From Selenomonas sputigena ATCC 35185 (GTDB lineage: Bacteria > Bacillota > Negativicutes > Selenomonadales > Selenomonadaceae), in assembly GCF_000208405.1 (NCBI RefSeq), contig NC_015437.1:2039501-2103500 (forward strand): a stretch of 64,000 bases of DNA, written 5' to 3'. The notes beneath the pieces were generated by a model. That model worked only from the letters and a program-made list of their open reading frames with translations, searched no databases and was not told the DNA's origin. Of the stretch, positions 62,058-64,000 are shown one piece after another (the first letter of the stretch is position 1; each line of letters starts with the position of its first letter). Made by a program: the position numbers and the translations under genes.

Positions 62058-62921
62058 CTATTCGTTCTCGCGGCGCTCGCGGCAGATGCCGCGATCCACG
62101 TTGCGCAGGAAGCGCAGGAAATGTTCAACCTCTTCGGACGTCTCGACCTCCTGCTCGATGACGGCGATCGCCTGTGCGAGGCTCAAGCCCGAGCGGAAGA
62201 GGATCTTGTAGGCGCGCTTGATATTTCGCCGCGCCTCAACCGCGATGCCCGCACGCGCGATTCCGACGCTGTTGAGTCCGACGACGCGCGCCGGATGACC
62301 GTCGACGATCGTGTAGGGCACGCAGTCCTGCACGATCTTCGACATGCCGCCGATCATGACGTTGCGGCCGATCTTCACGAACTGATGGATGCCGCACATG
62401 CCGCCCAAGACCGCGCGATCCTCGACGATGGCATGGCCTGCGATCATCGCCGCGTTCGACATGATGACGTGATTGCCGACGACGCAGTTGTGCGCGACAT
62501 GCGTGCAAGCCATGAGCAGGCTGTCGCTGCCGATGCGCGTCTCCTCGCCCTCGCCCGTCGCACGGTGGATGCTCGAATACTCGCGGATCGTCGTGCGGTC
62601 GCCGATGATCGTATAGCTCTTCTCGCCCTTGAATTTCAAGTCCTGCGGCTCCGCGCCGACCGAAGCGAACTGGAAGATATGGCTGTCTTTGCCGATGCTC
62701 GTCCAACTGTTGATGACGGCATGCGGCTCAATGCGCGTGCCCTCGCCGATCGAGACGTTCGCACCGATGACGGCGTGCGCACCGACCTTGACATTCTCGG
62801 CGAGCGTCACATTCTCTTCAATCACAGCATACGGTCCGATCTCCACGCCCTTCGCCACATGGGCGCGAGGGCTTACGACCGCCGTTTCGTGGATATATGC
62901 CACCACTTTGCTGTCCATCAT
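62058..62921 (-). CDS. lpxA: UDP-N-acetylglucosamine acyltransferase
   Basis: The 287-residue left-handed beta-helix trimer adds the first acyl chain of lipid A. Hexapeptide repeats run from IHETAVVSPRAHVAKGVEIG to about residue 190. The catalytic His is in LLMACTHVAHNCVVG. The C-terminal helical domain ends at LRNVDRGICRERRENE. ATG 62921 follows AAGGGGTGG; a GTG three codons earlier overlaps that site. The 221-bp gap to fabZ holds no gene. Confidence 0.96.
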   Translation of the reverse strand: MMDSKVVAYIHETAVVSPRAHVAKGVEIGPYAVIEENVTLAENVKVGAHAVIGANVSIGEGTRIEPHAVINSWTSIGKDSHIFQFASVGAEPQDLKFKGEKSYTIIGDRTTIREYSSIHRATGEGEETRIGSDSLLMACTHVAHNCVVGNHVIMSNAAMIAGHAIVEDRAVLGGMCGIHQFVKIGRNVMIGGMSKIVQDCVPYTIVDGHPARVVGLNSVGIARAGIAVEARRNIKRAYKILFRSGLSLAQAIAVIEQEVETSEEVEHFLRFLRNVDRGICRERRENE

Positions 62922-63142
62922 TTTTTCCACCCCTTATTCCACTCGAAAAGAGCTGACAGGATTTTCAATCTATGCTTTCTATAGAAATCGCTGAAACTGT
63001 CCACGATTCCTGTGCGGATAAAGCGCCATATTGTTATAATCCTGCAAATCCTGTCGTTTTTTGCCTGTGATATTCAGGCAAAATCGGCAATTTTCGGGGG
63101 TTGATAAAAGACTGGCACTCATTTTCCTGGCAAATCTGCCCC

Positions 63143-63586
63143 TTAAGAGAGATTTTCAGCTCTTTGCAGGGCGAAGGTGAAGTCCGCCTTGGCGACGAGC
63201 ACGCCGTCGACGTAGCCGTCGGCATGAAGCTTGCCAAAATCGCCGTGCACCTTCGTGATCTTCGCCTTCGTCACGAGCTGATCGCCGGGCACGACGGGCT
63301 TCTTGAACTTCACACCCTCCATGCCGCCGAAGAGCGCGAGCTTGCCGCGGTTCTCCTCGGGATAGAGCATCGTGATGCCGCCGACCTGTGCCATGGCCTC
63401 CAGAAGGAGCACGCCGGGCATGATCGGCGAGCCGGGGAAATGACCGCGGAAGAAGTCCTCCATCATCGTCACACACTTGATGCCCGTCGCCGACTCAAAC
63501 GGCACGAGCTCGATGATGCGGTCGACAAGAAGCATCGGAGGGCGATGCGGCAGGATCTTCTGAATTTCATTGATGTCCAAAATCAT
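63143..63586 (-). CDS. fabZ: 3-hydroxyacyl-ACP dehydratase FabZ
   Basis: The 147-residue hot-dog enzyme dehydrates 3-hydroxyacyl-ACP. Substrate and active-site segments are ILPHRPPMLLVDRI and RGHFPGSPIMPGVLLLEAMAQ, with the catalytic His and Glu. AAGGAGCG lies before ATG 63586. Its place between lpxC and lpxA balances 3-hydroxyacyl chains between lipid A and fatty acids. Confidence 0.97.
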   Translation of the reverse strand: MILDINEIQKILPHRPPMLLVDRIIELVPFESATGIKCVTMMEDFFRGHFPGSPIMPGVLLLEAMAQVGGITMLYPEENRGKLALFGGMEGVKFKKPVVPGDQLVTKAKITKVHGDFGKLHADGYVDGVLVAKADFTFALQRAENLS

Positions 63587-63668
63587 ATAGTTTCGCTCCT
63601 TCTTTCCTAATTGAAACCGGCACAAAACGCGCCGGAGTTCGGCGCAAGCAGAAACCCCTTCTGCACTT

Positions 63669-64000
63669 TCATGCCAGAGAGGTGCAAATCGCCTTCGCGA
63701 GCTGCGCGTTCAGGGCATGCCCCGACTTCACGGCGAGAATATGCCCGCGCACGAAGCCCGCGAGACGCAGATCACCGATGAGATCGAGAATCTTGTGGCG
63801 GACAAGCTCGTCGGGGAAACGCAGCTCGTTGAGCCAGCGCTCATCGTTGTAGACAATGACGTTTTCAAGCGTGCCGCCGAGTCCGAGTCCCGCTTTCTTC
63901 AGCGCCTCGACCTCGCCTTCATAAGCAATCGTACGCGCCGGGGCGATCTCCTTCTCGTAAGCGTCCTCGCTCACGAGGAAATCCCGATACTGCGTGCCGA
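63669..64000 (-). CDS. lpxC: UDP-3-O-acyl-N-acetylglucosamine deacetylase LpxC (5' end outside window)
   Basis: About 110 C-terminal codons are present. The deacetylase domain II segment GTQYRDFLVSEDAYEKEIAPA... runs on through ALKKAGLGLGGTLENVIVYN. The zinc-site or catalytic His region is KSGHALNAQLAK near the end. LpxC is the committed step of lipid A synthesis. It precedes fabZ in the same direction. Confidence 0.93.
   Translation of the reverse strand, partial: GTQYRDFLVSEDAYEKEIAPARTIAYEGEVEALKKAGLGLGGTLENVIVYNDERWLNELRFPDELVRHKILDLIGDLRLAGFVRGHILAVKSGHALNAQLAKAICTSLA

Noticed and set aside
62922-63142. Possible regulatory RNA or terminator in the lpxA-fabZ gap (GCCTG..CAGGC near 63064)
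   Set aside because: The stem is only 5 bp and its T run is on the wrong side for the minus-strand operon; a TATAAT near 63035 has no matching -35.
1-64000. CRISPR array or defence island
   Set aside because: No regularly spaced short direct repeats and no cas, restriction or toxin-antitoxin genes were recognised.

Overview
The window looks like a chromosomal segment of a Selenomonas-like member of the Negativicutes, a diderm Firmicute. It is GC-rich and has Firmicute-style AGGAGG ribosome sites and sigma-A promoters. It also carries a nearly complete lipid A / Kdo / Lpt outer-membrane locus. Species identity is inferred, not proven.

Layout. 1-891: partial WecA/TagO/MraY-type glycosyl-phosphate transferase. 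900-1880: dispersed repeats interrupted by an IS200-type element. 1938-4067: hpf, an Rpn-type nuclease gene and a cold-shock gene. 4197-17067: a minus-strand block in which aroE, a type IV pilus assembly cluster (pilB, pilT, pilC, prepilins, prepilin peptidase, a pilM-pilN fusion, pilO) and aroC-aroK-aroB follow one another. 17332-21630: trpD, an NDH-2, and a TPM/LemA pair. 21687-22142: two tRNAs and an IS30 remnant. 22143-34974: a galactoside regulon (alpha-galactosidase, LacI-type regulator, galT, galE, galK, lacZ, a GPH symporter and a cytidylate-kinase-like gene) with palindromic operators at its two promoters. 35331-36942: a decayed autotransporter adhesin whose signal region contains a G7 tract. 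37266-44468: an RpiR regulator, an alpha-glucoside-type PTS EIICBA, a GH13 glucosidase, a HAD phosphatase and a eukaryotic-type hexokinase. 44642-46854: a DUF1858 gene and a probable class IIC group II intron with a frameshifted maturase. 46862-64000: a long minus-strand series running from lpxC (partial) through fabZ, lpxA, lpxI, lpxB, msbA, a waaA-lpxK fusion, kdsB, kdsA, kdsC, lpxL, lptC, lptA, lptB, lptF, a DUF3084 gene and a YqgF-like gene to a YbjN-like gene.

How it works together. The last block makes lipid A, attaches Kdo, flips the product (MsbA) and carries it to the outer membrane (Lpt). The galactoside regulon imports and hydrolyses alpha- and beta-galactosides and feeds galactose into the Leloir pathway. 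The PTS/GH13/hexokinase group handles alpha-glucosides.

Most unusual content. Two families of short dispersed repeats have, to my knowledge, no name. Family A is a roughly 105-bp two-hairpin unit whose stem arms change in compensating pairs between copies. Family B occurs as 165-285 bp copies with imperfect terminal inverted repeats and as roughly 70-bp hairpins. Four of those short hairpins lie 18-23 bp before the start codons of pilB, lacZ, kdsA and lpxB, all in the orientation of the downstream gene. Repeat edges also supply or overlap the stop codons of several genes. Family names A and B are labels used only here.
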